A stretch of DNA of 64,000 bases from Halomonas getboli (lineage in GTDB: Bacteria; Pseudomonadota; Gammaproteobacteria; Pseudomonadales; Halomonadaceae). The position numbers were made by a program, and so were the translations under genes. Position 1 is the stretch's first letter. Each line of letters begins with the position of its first letter. The notes under the pieces are model-generated. The model searched no databases and had not been told where the DNA came from. It was given only the letters and a program-made list of their open reading frames with translations. The DNA lies in contig NZ_JALMEW010000001.1 in the NCBI RefSeq assembly GCF_023094245.1, positions 561,086 through 625,085 on the forward strand, written 5' to 3'. Shown here one piece after another: positions 53,556-61,068 of the stretch.

Positions 53556-54382
53556 AGGGTGCAGTCGTCGCCGGGCAGTCGGCTCGCCAGGAAGGCGGCC
53601 AGTTCGCGATTGATGATGTGGGCTTCCTGGGAATGCTCGGGCAGCCGTACGGCGAGCCGGGCGCCGGGTGCCAGGGGGGCATCCTGGCGGTTCCAGGCGG
53701 TGATGCCGAGCGTGCGCGTGGCGCCGCGCGGGGTGATGACGCTGATCGTGTCCAGGCTGCCGGTCGCGGATGCCGGTAGGCGGTCGAGCAGGCTGCCGAC
53801 GGTCATGCCCGGGCGCCAGTCGCGGCGCTGCACGCCGGCCAGGGTCCAGGTTTCCACCCAGCGCGGGGCGCGGCAGGTGCCGAGGGTCTCGATGTCGCGC
53901 ATCGGCGGGTTCTGGCGCAGATGGCCGGCCAGCGTGAGCAGCCCCAGCGGCTCGGCGCTGCGGGCCGGCAGGGCGGGCATGTCGTGTAGACGGCGCGACC
54001 AACGGACCAGGGCATCAGGCAGTCGCTGCTGGCCGTCGGCCCTGAGTATCGGGCCGAGGCTGTCGATCTCAGCGATCAGGCGTGCGCGGCGGCTGGCCAG
54101 CTGGTTGGCATCGGCGTGGCGCAGGGCGAAGCTGTAGGTCCAGTCGAGGGCCGGCTGCTCGGCGGCCTGGCGCTGCTGCTGCCAGCCCAGCCAGGCATCG
54201 ATCAGGGTCGCAGGCTCGGCGGGCTGAGCCGTGTCGTGGGGCTGAGCCAGGGCAGCCGGGTTCGACGCCAGCGACGCGGCGAGCAGAGCGCTCCCCAGCA
54301 AGAGAGACCTGAAGGACCGCCAACGAGGCGGCAGGAGGATGAGAAAACGCGCGCAAGAAGCAGTGGTCATAGGGCGGTTCAT
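53543..54382 (-). CDS. yjbG: YjbG/GfcC-like capsule/EPS periplasmic protein
   Basis: 279 aa. N-terminal signal region MNRPMTTASCARFL...SLLLGSALLAASLASNPAALAQP. The mature part contains a helical DUF1017/GfcC domain (SRRARLIAEIDSLGPIL; LTLAGHLRQNPPMRDIE) and a C-terminal ubiquitin-like beta-grasp region (GARLAVRLPEHSQEAHIINRELAAFLASRLPGDDCTLWPN). The family ending DDCT(L)W is clear. Part of yjbEFGH, involved in an uncharacterised exopolysaccharide. Start at MNRP (54382), 7 nt after yjbF; MTTAS is an alternative. Confidence 0.86.
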   Translation of the reverse strand: MNRPMTTASCARFLILLPPRWRSFRSLLLGSALLAASLASNPAALAQPHDTAQPAEPATLIDAWLGWQQQRQAAEQPALDWTYSFALRHADANQLASRRARLIAEIDSLGPILRADGQQRLPDALVRWSRRLHDMPALPARSAEPLGLLTLAGHLRQNPPMRDIETLGTCRAPRWVETWTLAGVQRRDWRPGMTVGSLLDRLPASATGSLDTISVITPRGATRTLGITAWNRQDAPLAPGARLAVRLPEHSQEAHIINRELAAFLASRLPGDDCTLWPN

Positions 54383-54389
54383 ATCGGGC

Positions 54390-55061
54390 TTACCACCAGT
54401 GGCGAGCGACGCGCCACGAGACGTCGGGGCCGTCCGGCCAGGGGGTCTCGGCGCTGGCCCACAGGCGGTGCGTGGCGGGATCGCGCCAGTAGGTCGCGGT
54501 GGTGATGTCGCCACTCGCCCAGTGCCACTCGAGGTGGCAGGCCTCGAGGGCGCGCTTGCCCAGCGGCAGTTCGGTGATCCGGGCAGGGGCGCAGTGCGGC
54601 GTGCCCTCTGCCTGGAAGCGCTGTATGTCGCCGTCAGCGTTCTGCACCTGGCGCGTGACGGTCACCGGCGAGGGCGACGCCTGACGCCAGGGCGGCGCGG
54701 GACGGTATCGGGTACCAAGCAGCTGAGTGTCCAGCCCCTGGAAGGCCTGCAGGCCGCCCTGTTCGAGTTCCAGCACCACGCCGTTGCGGCCGGGCCAGTA
54801 AGTGATATCGCCGGCCTGGGCGCCCATCACCCATAGTCCCTGGATGTCGCCGAGGCGAGCATCGAGGGAGGCATAGGGCACCGCTGCGGCCTGGGCGCCG
54901 GTATCGCCGCCGAAGAGGATGGCGTCCAGCGAGGCGCCAAGGGGCGTGCTGCCGGAACTGGCGCAGCCGCTCAGCAGGGCGAGTGCGGCACCCAGTGCCA
55001 CACAAGACGAGGCCGCCCGCAGGCGGCCTCGTGATCGGCCATATACCGCTCGAGGGATCAT
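54390..55061 (-). CDS. yjbF: YjbF/GfcB-like outer-membrane lipoprotein
   Basis: 223 aa. Lipobox LALLSGCASS around Cys33 predicts a lipoprotein. The mature domain matches YjbF/GfcB (ASLDARLGDIQGLWVMGAQAGDITYW; GVVLELEQGGLQAFQGL; LEACHLEWHWASGDITTATYWRDPATHRLWASAETPWP). It works with YjbG/YjbH in EPS secretion. Starts 5 nt after the yjbE stop. Confidence 0.88.
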   Translation of the reverse strand: MIPRAVYGRSRGRLRAASSCVALGAALALLSGCASSGSTPLGASLDAILFGGDTGAQAAAVPYASLDARLGDIQGLWVMGAQAGDITYWPGRNGVVLELEQGGLQAFQGLDTQLLGTRYRPAPPWRQASPSPVTVTRQVQNADGDIQRFQAEGTPHCAPARITELPLGKRALEACHLEWHWASGDITTATYWRDPATHRLWASAETPWPDGPDVSWRVARHWW

Positions 55062-55066
55062 GGCGC

Positions 55067-55465
55067 TTAGCGAGTACCGGTGGTGCCGGTGGTACCCGTG
55101 GTACCGCTGCTGTCGCCGTCGCCACCGCTTGATGCCGCGGCCACGCCGGCGCCCACGGCCACGGTGCCGGCCACGGCCAGCCCGGTGAGGGCGGCGGTGG
55201 AGAGGCCAGTTGCGGCGGCCAGGCCGCCAGCGGCAGCACCGCCGGCTGCAGCGCCAGCGCCGGCTGCACCAGCGCCTGCGCCCGCGCCACCACCGGCTCC
55301 AGCTGCACCGCCTGCGCCGGCACCCGCATTGGCACCCGTCGTGCCCGCACCTGCACCGGCGCTACCGCCGCCGCCTGCGCCTGCACCGCCTTCGGTCTGG
55401 GCCATGGCCAGCGGGGAGGCCGCCATGCCTGCGATGGCGAGATAAGCCAGTCCTTTCTTGAGCAT
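55067..55465 (-). CDS. yjbE: YjbE-like Gly/Ala-rich exported protein
   Basis: 132 aa. Signal peptide MLKKGLAYLAIAGMAASPLAMAQ. It continues with a long low-complexity Gly/Ala segment, a hydrophobic helix (LSTAALTGLAVAGTVAVGAGVAAASS) and a Thr/Gly tail (GTTGTTGTTGTR), the same general plan as E. coli YjbE/GfcA but longer. First gene of yjbEFGH, RBS AAGGGAG. Its role in EPS production is not understood. Confidence 0.8.
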   Translation of the reverse strand: MLKKGLAYLAIAGMAASPLAMAQTEGGAGAGGGGSAGAGAGTTGANAGAGAGGAAGAGGGAGAGAGAAGAGAAAGGAAAGGLAAATGLSTAALTGLAVAGTVAVGAGVAAASSGGDGDSSGTTGTTGTTGTR

Positions 55466-55867
55466 CTTGAATCTCCCTTGCGTCTGTGATCGTCGTGTTT
55501 CTTACGCGATATGCTAATGCTTTTGGCTGACGGTGAATAGACGGATAGACGCGTAACAAGCATCTCTCTGTGGCGTTATTCGATCGAAGGCTGATGTCGT
55601 GGTGATGACACTATGCCGATTTGCATGAATTGTAGGCGATCTCTTACACGGAGATGAGTGATCTCATACATGAATGCTCCCGTCTGGGCTAAGGCTGGTG
55701 AAGTCATCGAGAGGTCATGTATGATCCGCAAGCTTTTCATTCTTAATGACCAAAATCGAAATTTTGGCACGTTGCCAATTGCTGGCAGGCCTCGGGGATG
55801 CGCCATGACACCTCGGGGCGGTAGCGTGCCCTGATGACAACACTAGTACTCAATACAGGCAGTCCGC
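55466..55867. other. Divergent yjbE / wza regulatory region
   Basis: 402 nt with no gene, more AT-rich than its surroundings. It contains two imperfect direct repeats, CGATCTCTTACACG (55638) and TGATCTCATACATG (55660), with GAGAT-N5-ATCTC (55651-55665) between, possibly regulator sites. The ops element sits at 55817. It is the likely promoter area for both EPS operons. Confidence 0.55.
55817..55828 (+). promoter_or_regulatory. ops element (RfaH recruitment, JUMPstart-type)
   Basis: GGCGGTAGCGTG is identical to the core operon-polarity-suppressor sequence of enterobacterial surface-polysaccharide operons. It is in the transcribed leader 39 nt before wza. Predicts RfaH-dependent antitermination across the long EPS operon. 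rfaH itself is not in the window. Confidence 0.8.
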
Positions 55868-56998
55868 ATGCGTCATTCAACGCCTCTCAAACTCCTGGTG
55901 AGCCTGCTCAGCGTGGCCTGGCTCTCCGGTTGCGCCTTCGCCCCGGGTAGCGATTTCGATGCCGACGTCGAGAGCGCGCCGGTCGACGATCTCGTCGATG
56001 TGGAACCGATCACCCTGGGCTTGATCGCCAGCCAGGAGGGGGGTCCGGATGACCAGACGCTGAAGCAGGTGAGCGAGGCCCAGCGCGCCGCCCTGGACGC
56101 CTACGACTACCGCATCGGCAAAGGCGATGTGCTCAGCATCATCGTCTATGACCACCCCGAGCTGACTATCCCCGCCGGCAGCGAGCGCAGCGCGGCCGAG
56201 TCCGGCAATACCGTGCAGCCGGACGGCACCATCTATTACCCCTACATCGGATCGGTGGAGGTGGAAGGGCAGACGGTCTCCGAGGTTCGCCGTACCATCT
56301 CCCGCCGGCTGGCGGAATTCATTGCCGCGCCCCAGGTGGAAGTGCGCATCGCCGACTACGCCTCCCAGGACGTGCTGGTGACCGGCGAGGTGAGCGAACC
56401 CGGGCGGCTGCCGATCACTAACGTGCCGATGACGGTGCTGGATGCGATCAGCATGAGCGGCGGCCTCGCCCCCCAGGCCAACTGGCACCAGGTGCAGCTG
56501 ACCCGCGACGGAGAGACGCGCACCCTCGACGTCTATGACATGCTCCATCGGGGCGAGCTGGCCAACGATATCCTGCTTCAGGACAACGACATCCTGAACG
56601 TGCCGGACCTCGGCGCGCAGCAGGTGTTCGTGATGGGCGAGGTCGGCGAGCCCCAGGCGCTGCCGATGGGACGCTCGCCGATCACCCTGACCGAGGCGCT
56701 GAGCCGTGCCGGCAGCTTCAACGAGGCCCAGGCCGACGCCAGTGGCATCTTCGTGTTCCGCCGCAACACCCAGCGCCAGGACAAGCTGGCCACCGTCTAT
56801 CAGCTGGACGCCCACAACGCGGCGGCCATGGTGCTCGGCACCCGGTTCCGCCTCGAGCCCTCTGACGTGGTCTACGTGACGACCACCTCGCTGGGCCGCT
56901 GGAACCGCACCATCAACCAGCTGCTGCCGACGGTCACCGCGCTTTATCAGGTCACGCGTACCGCGCGTGATGCCAACGACCTGCGGGATGACTTCTGA
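55868..56998 (+). CDS. wza: Polysaccharide export outer-membrane lipoprotein Wza
   Basis: 376 aa. Lipobox WLSGCAFA (Cys22). Poly_export domain YRIGKGDVLSIIVYDHPELTIP, then NTVQPDGTIYYPYIGSVEVEGQTV, and two SLBB domains (DVLVTGEVSEPGRLPITNVPMTVLDAI; QQVFVMGEVGEPQALPMGRSPITL). The C-terminal amphipathic helix (RWNRTINQLLPTVTALYQV) forms the outer-membrane pore. It exports capsule/EPS of the Wzy-dependent type. Stop overlaps the wzb start by 1 nt (TGATG). Confidence 0.96.
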   Translation: MRHSTPLKLLVSLLSVAWLSGCAFAPGSDFDADVESAPVDDLVDVEPITLGLIASQEGGPDDQTLKQVSEAQRAALDAYDYRIGKGDVLSIIVYDHPELTIPAGSERSAAESGNTVQPDGTIYYPYIGSVEVEGQTVSEVRRTISRRLAEFIAAPQVEVRIADYASQDVLVTGEVSEPGRLPITNVPMTVLDAISMSGGLAPQANWHQVQLTRDGETRTLDVYDMLHRGELANDILLQDNDILNVPDLGAQQVFVMGEVGEPQALPMGRSPITLTEALSRAGSFNEAQADASGIFVFRRNTQRQDKLATVYQLDAHNAAAMVLGTRFRLEPSDVVYVTTTSLGRWNRTINQLLPTVTALYQVTRTARDANDLRDDF

Positions 56999-57435
56999 TG
57001 TTTCATCACCTGCTCGTCGTCTGCACCGGCAACATCTGCCGCAGCCCCGTGGGGGAGGCCATGCTCAAGGCTTCCCTGCCGGATAAGAATGTAGAATCCG
57101 CCGGGCTCGGCGCCCTGGTGGGCCAGGGCGTGGAGCCTACGGCCCGAGAGCTCGCCGAAGCCGAAGGCCTGGACGTCGCCGAACACAAGGCGCGTCAGAT
57201 CAGCCAGGACATGCTGCAGCGCGCCGATCTCATCCTGGTGATGAGCGAAGGGCAGCGCCGTGCCATCGGCGAGATGGCGCCCGCGGCCCTGGGTAAGACG
57301 ATGCTGATCGGTCGCTGGCTCGACGGCGGCAAGGGCGTCGAGATTCCCGATCCTTACCGCAAGAGCCGTGAAGCCTTCGAACACGTGCATCGGATGTTGA
57401 AGGAGGCGACGGATTCGTGGGTGGCGAGGGTCTGA
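56998..57435 (+). CDS. wzb: Low-molecular-weight protein tyrosine phosphatase Wzb
   Basis: 145 aa. P-loop VVCTGNICRSPVGEAM and acid loop EIPDPYRKSREAFEHVH. Dephosphorylates the C-terminal tyrosines of Wzc to cycle EPS polymerisation and export. Translationally coupled to wza. The final A of its stop codon is the first base of the left inverted repeat of the four-helix-bundle cassette. A close paralogue is encoded at 50210. Confidence 0.95.
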   Translation: MFHHLLVVCTGNICRSPVGEAMLKASLPDKNVESAGLGALVGQGVEPTARELAEAEGLDVAEHKARQISQDMLQRADLILVMSEGQRRAIGEMAPAALGKTMLIGRWLDGGKGVEIPDPYRKSREAFEHVHRMLKEATDSWVARV

Positions 57436-57545
57436 GCTACAAGCGCCAAGCGGCCAAGCGGCCAGGCGCCGAGCGGCCAAGCAGCCAAGCAGCCGAGCAG
57501 CCGAGCAGCCGAGCAGCCGAGCAGCCGAGCACGAGTGGCCAAGTG
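57436..57545. repeat. CCAAGC / CCGAGC short tandem array
   Basis: Irregular tandem array of GCGGCCAAGC-type units passing into five or more GAGCAGCC octamers, inside the left end of the cassette. The right end carries the complementary GCTTGG units only two or three times. Confidence 0.8.
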
Positions 57546-57570
57546 ACGAGTGGTCCAGCGGATGAGAGCG

Positions 57571-57912
57571 TTAGCGCCGCATCTTGGCCATCAGGCCGTA
57601 GAGCATTCTGGAAATATCTCGTGTTTCCTCGGCCCATTGCTGACCAAGAGATCTGTCTATATAACCGATCTGGATACCGATATAGATTTGTGCTCTGAGT
57701 TCAGCACATGATCCCTTGGCGTAGCTCAGAAACTTGACGCGATCACGGTCACTGTCTCTTTCATAGCCTTCGGCGATGTTGCTGACAATAGATAGGGCGG
57801 ATCTTGTGATTTGATCCTTGAATCCGAAGTCACGCGATTTATCAAACTGTTGATAAACTTCCACGCAAAGCTTGGCAGATCGCTTCCAGACCAATAAATC
57901 CTCAAATTTCAT
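57571..57912 (-). CDS. Four-helix-bundle protein (23S rRNA intervening-sequence family)
   Basis: 113 aa. MKFEDLLVWKRSAKLCVEVY starts with the family hallmark; FKDQITRSALSIVSNIAEGYERDS and FLSYAKGSCAELRAQIYIGIQIGYI are the core motifs, and a conserved C-terminal helix follows. Family members occur inside 23S rRNA insertions and as stand-alone genes, and are structurally related to bAvd of diversity-generating retroelements; they are thought to bind nucleic acid. The start is at ATG 57912; a TTG three codons earlier is in frame. Transcribed against the EPS operon, low-GC compared with flanks. Confidence 0.92.
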   Translation of the reverse strand: MKFEDLLVWKRSAKLCVEVYQQFDKSRDFGFKDQITRSALSIVSNIAEGYERDSDRDRVKFLSYAKGSCAELRAQIYIGIQIGYIDRSLGQQWAEETRDISRMLYGLMAKMRR

Positions 57913-58010
57913 TTTTGCCAATCCGATGGCGCCATCGAGCCTTCAAGATAGCACTTGCTAGCTTGGCGGCTTGGCGCTTGTAGCTTGGCGCGCGATGTAA
58001 AGTACCCAAT

Positions 58011-60215
58011 ATGACTGACTCCCACCTGAGCTCTTCGCAAGCCCGATCGTCCGCTTCCGTGGCCGACGACGAAATCGACCTGGGTCGCCTGTTCGGCCTG
58101 CTGCTTGACCACAAGTGGTGGATCATCGGCATCACGGCGGCGTTTGCCGTGGTGGGCGTGGCCTATGCGCTGCTGGCGACGCCGGTGTATCGCGCCGATG
58201 CGCTGGTGCAGGTGGAGAAGAAGGCCGGCATGAGCAACCCACTGGAGGACGTGAAGTCGATCCTCGGCGAGGAGCCGTCGGCGGACACCGAAGTAGGCAT
58301 CCTGCGCTCGCGGATGGTGCTGGGGCGTGCGGTGGATCAGCAGCAGCTGACGCTGCAGGTGACCCCGGAGCGCTTCCCGGTGGTGGGCGATTTCCTGGTG
58401 CGCCACGGCATGGAGCGCCCGGGGTTCGCCGATGCCAGCGTGTGGGCCGGCGAGCAGATCAACGTCGGCCAGTTCCAGGTCTCGCCGGCGTTCATCGATG
58501 AGCCGTTCGAGCTGACCGTGCTCGGCGAGGACCGTTACCGGCTGAGCCTGGACGGCAAGGCCCTCGGCGAGGGGCAGGCCGGCACCGACGAGTCGTTTCT
58601 GGACGGCAGCGTGCAGCTGCGCGTCGCCGAGCTGCAGGCCGGGGAGGGCGCGACCTTCACCCTGCAGAAGTCCTCGCGACTGGCGGTGATCAACGAGCTG
58701 CGCTCGCGCTTCGGCGTCAGCCAGCAGGGCAAGGACAGCGGCCTGCTGGACCTGTCGCTGAGCGATACCGACCCGCAGCGCGCGGCCCGTGTGCTGGATG
58801 CGATCAGCGAGGTCTATCTGACCCAGAACGTGCAGCGCCAGGCCGCCGAGGCCGAGAAGAGCCTCGAATTCCTCGAGCAGCAGACGCCCAAGGTGCGCGA
58901 GCAGCTGCGCAGCGCGGAAGACCAGCTCAACCAGTACCGCACCCAGCGCGACAGCGTCGACCTTTCCATGGAGACCCAGTCGCTGCTCGACCGCATCGTG
59001 GATATCGAGAAGCAGCTCAACGAGCTGTCGTTCAAGGAAGCGGAGATCTCGCGGCGCTTCACCAAGAGCCATCCGACCTACCAGGCGCTGCTCGAGAAGA
59101 AGCAGCAGCTGCAGGACGAGCGCGACAACCTCGAGGACAAGGTCGATACCCTGCCCGAGACGCAGCAGCAGGTGCTGCGCATGAGCCGCGACGTGAAGGT
59201 CAACCAGGAGGTCTACGTCCAGCTGCTCAACAAGGTGCAGGAGATGAAGATCGCCCGGGCCAGCACCGTCGGCAACGTGCGCATTCTGGACGAGGCCGCG
59301 GTACAGCCCAAGCCGGTCGAGCCCAAGAAGCCGCTGATCGTGGTGCTGGCCACCCTGCTGGGTGGCATGCTCTCGGTGGGCCTGGTGCTGGTGCGCGGGC
59401 TGTTGCGCCGCGGCGTGGAGTCACCCGAACAGATCGAGGATGCCGGCATCCCGGTCTACGCCACGGTGCCGCTCTCCGACGAGCAGAGCAAGCTGGTCAA
59501 GCGCATCAAGCGCCGCAACGACAAGGGCGGCCAGGACATCAGCACCGGCATCCTGGCCGAGCGGGCCCCGGCGGACACCGCCATCGAAGCGATTCGCGGC
59601 CTGCGCACTAGCCTGCACTTCGCGATGCTGGAAGCCGGCAACAACCTGCTGGCGATCACCGGCCCGAGCCCGGGCATCGGCAAGAGCTTCGTCTCCATCA
59701 ACCTCGCCGCCGTGTGTGCCCAGGCCGGGCAGAAGGTGCTGGTGGTCGACGCCGACATGCGCAAGGGGCACGTGCACCACGCCTTCGGCGGCCGCAGCGA
59801 AGGCGGCCTGTCCGAACTGCTCTCCGGCAAGGCCGCGCTGGCCGACGTGACCCGCAGCGGCCACATCGACGGGCTGGACTACATCTCCCGCGGCAGCGCC
59901 CCGCCCAACCCTTCCGAGCTGCTGATGCAGGAACGCTTCAGCCAGTTCCTGGCCGATATCCGCGAGCGCTACGACCTGATCGTCATCGACACCCCGCCGA
60001 TCCTCGCCGTGACCGACGCCGCGGTGATCGGCAAGCAGTGCGGCACCACTCTGATGGTCACGCGTTTCCAGATGAATCCGGTGAAGGAATTGGAAATCGC
60101 CAAGCGACGCCTCGAAACCACTGGCGTCCCGGTCAAGGGCGCCATCCTCAACGCCATGGAACGCAAGGCCGCCACCAGCTACGGCTACGGCTACTACAAC
60201 TACGCCTACAAATAA
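58011..60215 (+). CDS. wzc: Wzc-type polysaccharide co-polymerase and tyrosine autokinase
   Basis: 734 aa. Wzz domain with first TM (KWWIIGITAAFAVVGVAYALLA) near residue 40, large periplasmic coiled coil (residues ~270-400), second TM ~440, cytoplasmic BY-kinase domain with Walker A GPSPGIGKSFVSINLA and Walker A' VLVVDADMRKGHVH, Walker B-type LIVIDTPPIL, and C-terminal tyrosine cluster SYGYGYYNYAYK. It sets EPS chain length and export with Wza and is dephosphorylated by Wzb. No ribosome-binding site is obvious: the cassette right end is only 25 nt before its ATG. Confidence 0.96.
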   Translation: MTDSHLSSSQARSSASVADDEIDLGRLFGLLLDHKWWIIGITAAFAVVGVAYALLATPVYRADALVQVEKKAGMSNPLEDVKSILGEEPSADTEVGILRSRMVLGRAVDQQQLTLQVTPERFPVVGDFLVRHGMERPGFADASVWAGEQINVGQFQVSPAFIDEPFELTVLGEDRYRLSLDGKALGEGQAGTDESFLDGSVQLRVAELQAGEGATFTLQKSSRLAVINELRSRFGVSQQGKDSGLLDLSLSDTDPQRAARVLDAISEVYLTQNVQRQAAEAEKSLEFLEQQTPKVREQLRSAEDQLNQYRTQRDSVDLSMETQSLLDRIVDIEKQLNELSFKEAEISRRFTKSHPTYQALLEKKQQLQDERDNLEDKVDTLPETQQQVLRMSRDVKVNQEVYVQLLNKVQEMKIARASTVGNVRILDEAAVQPKPVEPKKPLIVVLATLLGGMLSVGLVLVRGLLRRGVESPEQIEDAGIPVYATVPLSDEQSKLVKRIKRRNDKGGQDISTGILAERAPADTAIEAIRGLRTSLHFAMLEAGNNLLAITGPSPGIGKSFVSINLAAVCAQAGQKVLVVDADMRKGHVHHAFGGRSEGGLSELLSGKAALADVTRSGHIDGLDYISRGSAPPNPSELLMQERFSQFLADIRERYDLIVIDTPPILAVTDAAVIGKQCGTTLMVTRFQMNPVKELEIAKRRLETTGVPVKGAILNAMERKAATSYGYGYYNYAYK

Positions 60216-60228
60216 GCCCGTTCGTGAT

Positions 60229-60875
60229 ACCAGCCACAAAGCCACAGGGTCAGACCCCGGCGGAGCCTGACAGCCATACAGCGGCCCGCCAGCCCGGCAA
60301 GCCACCGCTCCGGGGTCTGACCCGTCAAGACGCACCACCGAAACAACACCAAGGCGAGGCCAGCATCAAAGCCACAGGGTCAGACCCCGGCGGAGCCTGA
60401 AAGCCATACAACGGCCCACCCGCCCGGCACGCCACTGCTCCGGGGTCTGACCCGTCAAGACGCGCCACCTAAGCACGCACCGAGGCCAGCATCAAAGCCA
60501 CAGGGTCAGACCCCGGCGGGGCCTGACAGCCATACAACGGCCCGCCAGCCCGGCACGCCACGGCTCCGGGGGCTGACCCGTCAAGACGAGCCACCGAAGC
60601 AAGCCCAAGGCGAGGCCAGCAACAAAGCCACAGGGTCAGACCCCGGTGGAGCCTGACAGCCACACAACGGCCCGCCAGCCTGGCAACGCCACCGCTCCGG
60701 GGTCTGACCCGTCAAGACGCACCACCGAGGCACGCACCGAGGCCAGCAACAAAGCCACGGGGTCAGACCCCGGCCGAGTCTCAAAGTCATACAACGGCCC
60801 ACCAGCCCGGCACGCCACCGGCCCGGGGTCAGACCCGTCAAGACGCACCAGCGAAGCTCGCATCAAGGCCAGCAA
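60229..60875. repeat. Five tandem ~128-bp units with GGGTCAGACCCC termini
   Basis: Units begin at the GCCACAGGGTC/GCCACGGGGTC block at 60241, 60371, 60497, 60627 and 60754 (spacings 126-130). Each contains CAGGGTCAGACCCCGG, a ~60-nt middle (GAGCCTGACAGCCATACAAC type), then CTCCGGGGTCTGACCCGTC and a variable 25-30-nt linker. The inverted ends relate to the palindromic family elsewhere in the window. This fills the 853-nt gap between wzc and the next EPS gene. No gene is supported here, although frames stay open by repetition. Confidence 0.93.
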
Positions 60876-61068
60876 GCAAACACAGAGCCTGCCCGACACC
60901 AGACGAACCACCAACCAAGCACCAAAAAACGCAACGCCACAGGCCCAAGTGCCGGCTGCCCTTTAGGGAAGGGCAAAACGCCAGCACTTACCAACAGCCT
61001 GCATATAACAAGAACATAGGGACCGTGAACAACACGTTTTATGAGCTCATGATGAGCAAGGGATACGT

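Larger units (their letters stand above)
57435..57985. mobile_element. Putative cassette: four-helix-bundle gene between inverted repeats
   Basis: Left end AGCTACAAGCGCCAAGCGGC + CAAGC (57435-57459) and right end 57961-57985, which is its reverse complement except for one base (24/25). Between them are a CCAAGC/CCGAGC tandem array and one minus-strand gene of the 23S rRNA IVS/four-helix-bundle family. It lies exactly between wzb and wzc, genes normally adjacent. It encodes no transposase. The mobile-element status is inferred from structure and position. Confidence 0.65.

Noticed and set aside
57436..57545. CCGAGC tandem array as coding sequence extending wzb
   Set aside because: wzb has a normal-length family end at its TGA; the array is a short tandem repeat inside the cassette end.
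60229..60875. Tandem repeats considered as a CRISPR array
   Set aside because: Units are ~128 bp and nearly identical throughout, with no short repeat / unique spacer alternation, and no cas genes are nearby.
60469..60914. Open frames on the minus strand through the tandem repeats (Cys/Trp-rich 'GSDPVALLLAS' peptides)
   Set aside because: They are translations of the repeat unit kept open by repetition, with no ribosome-binding site and no family resemblance.
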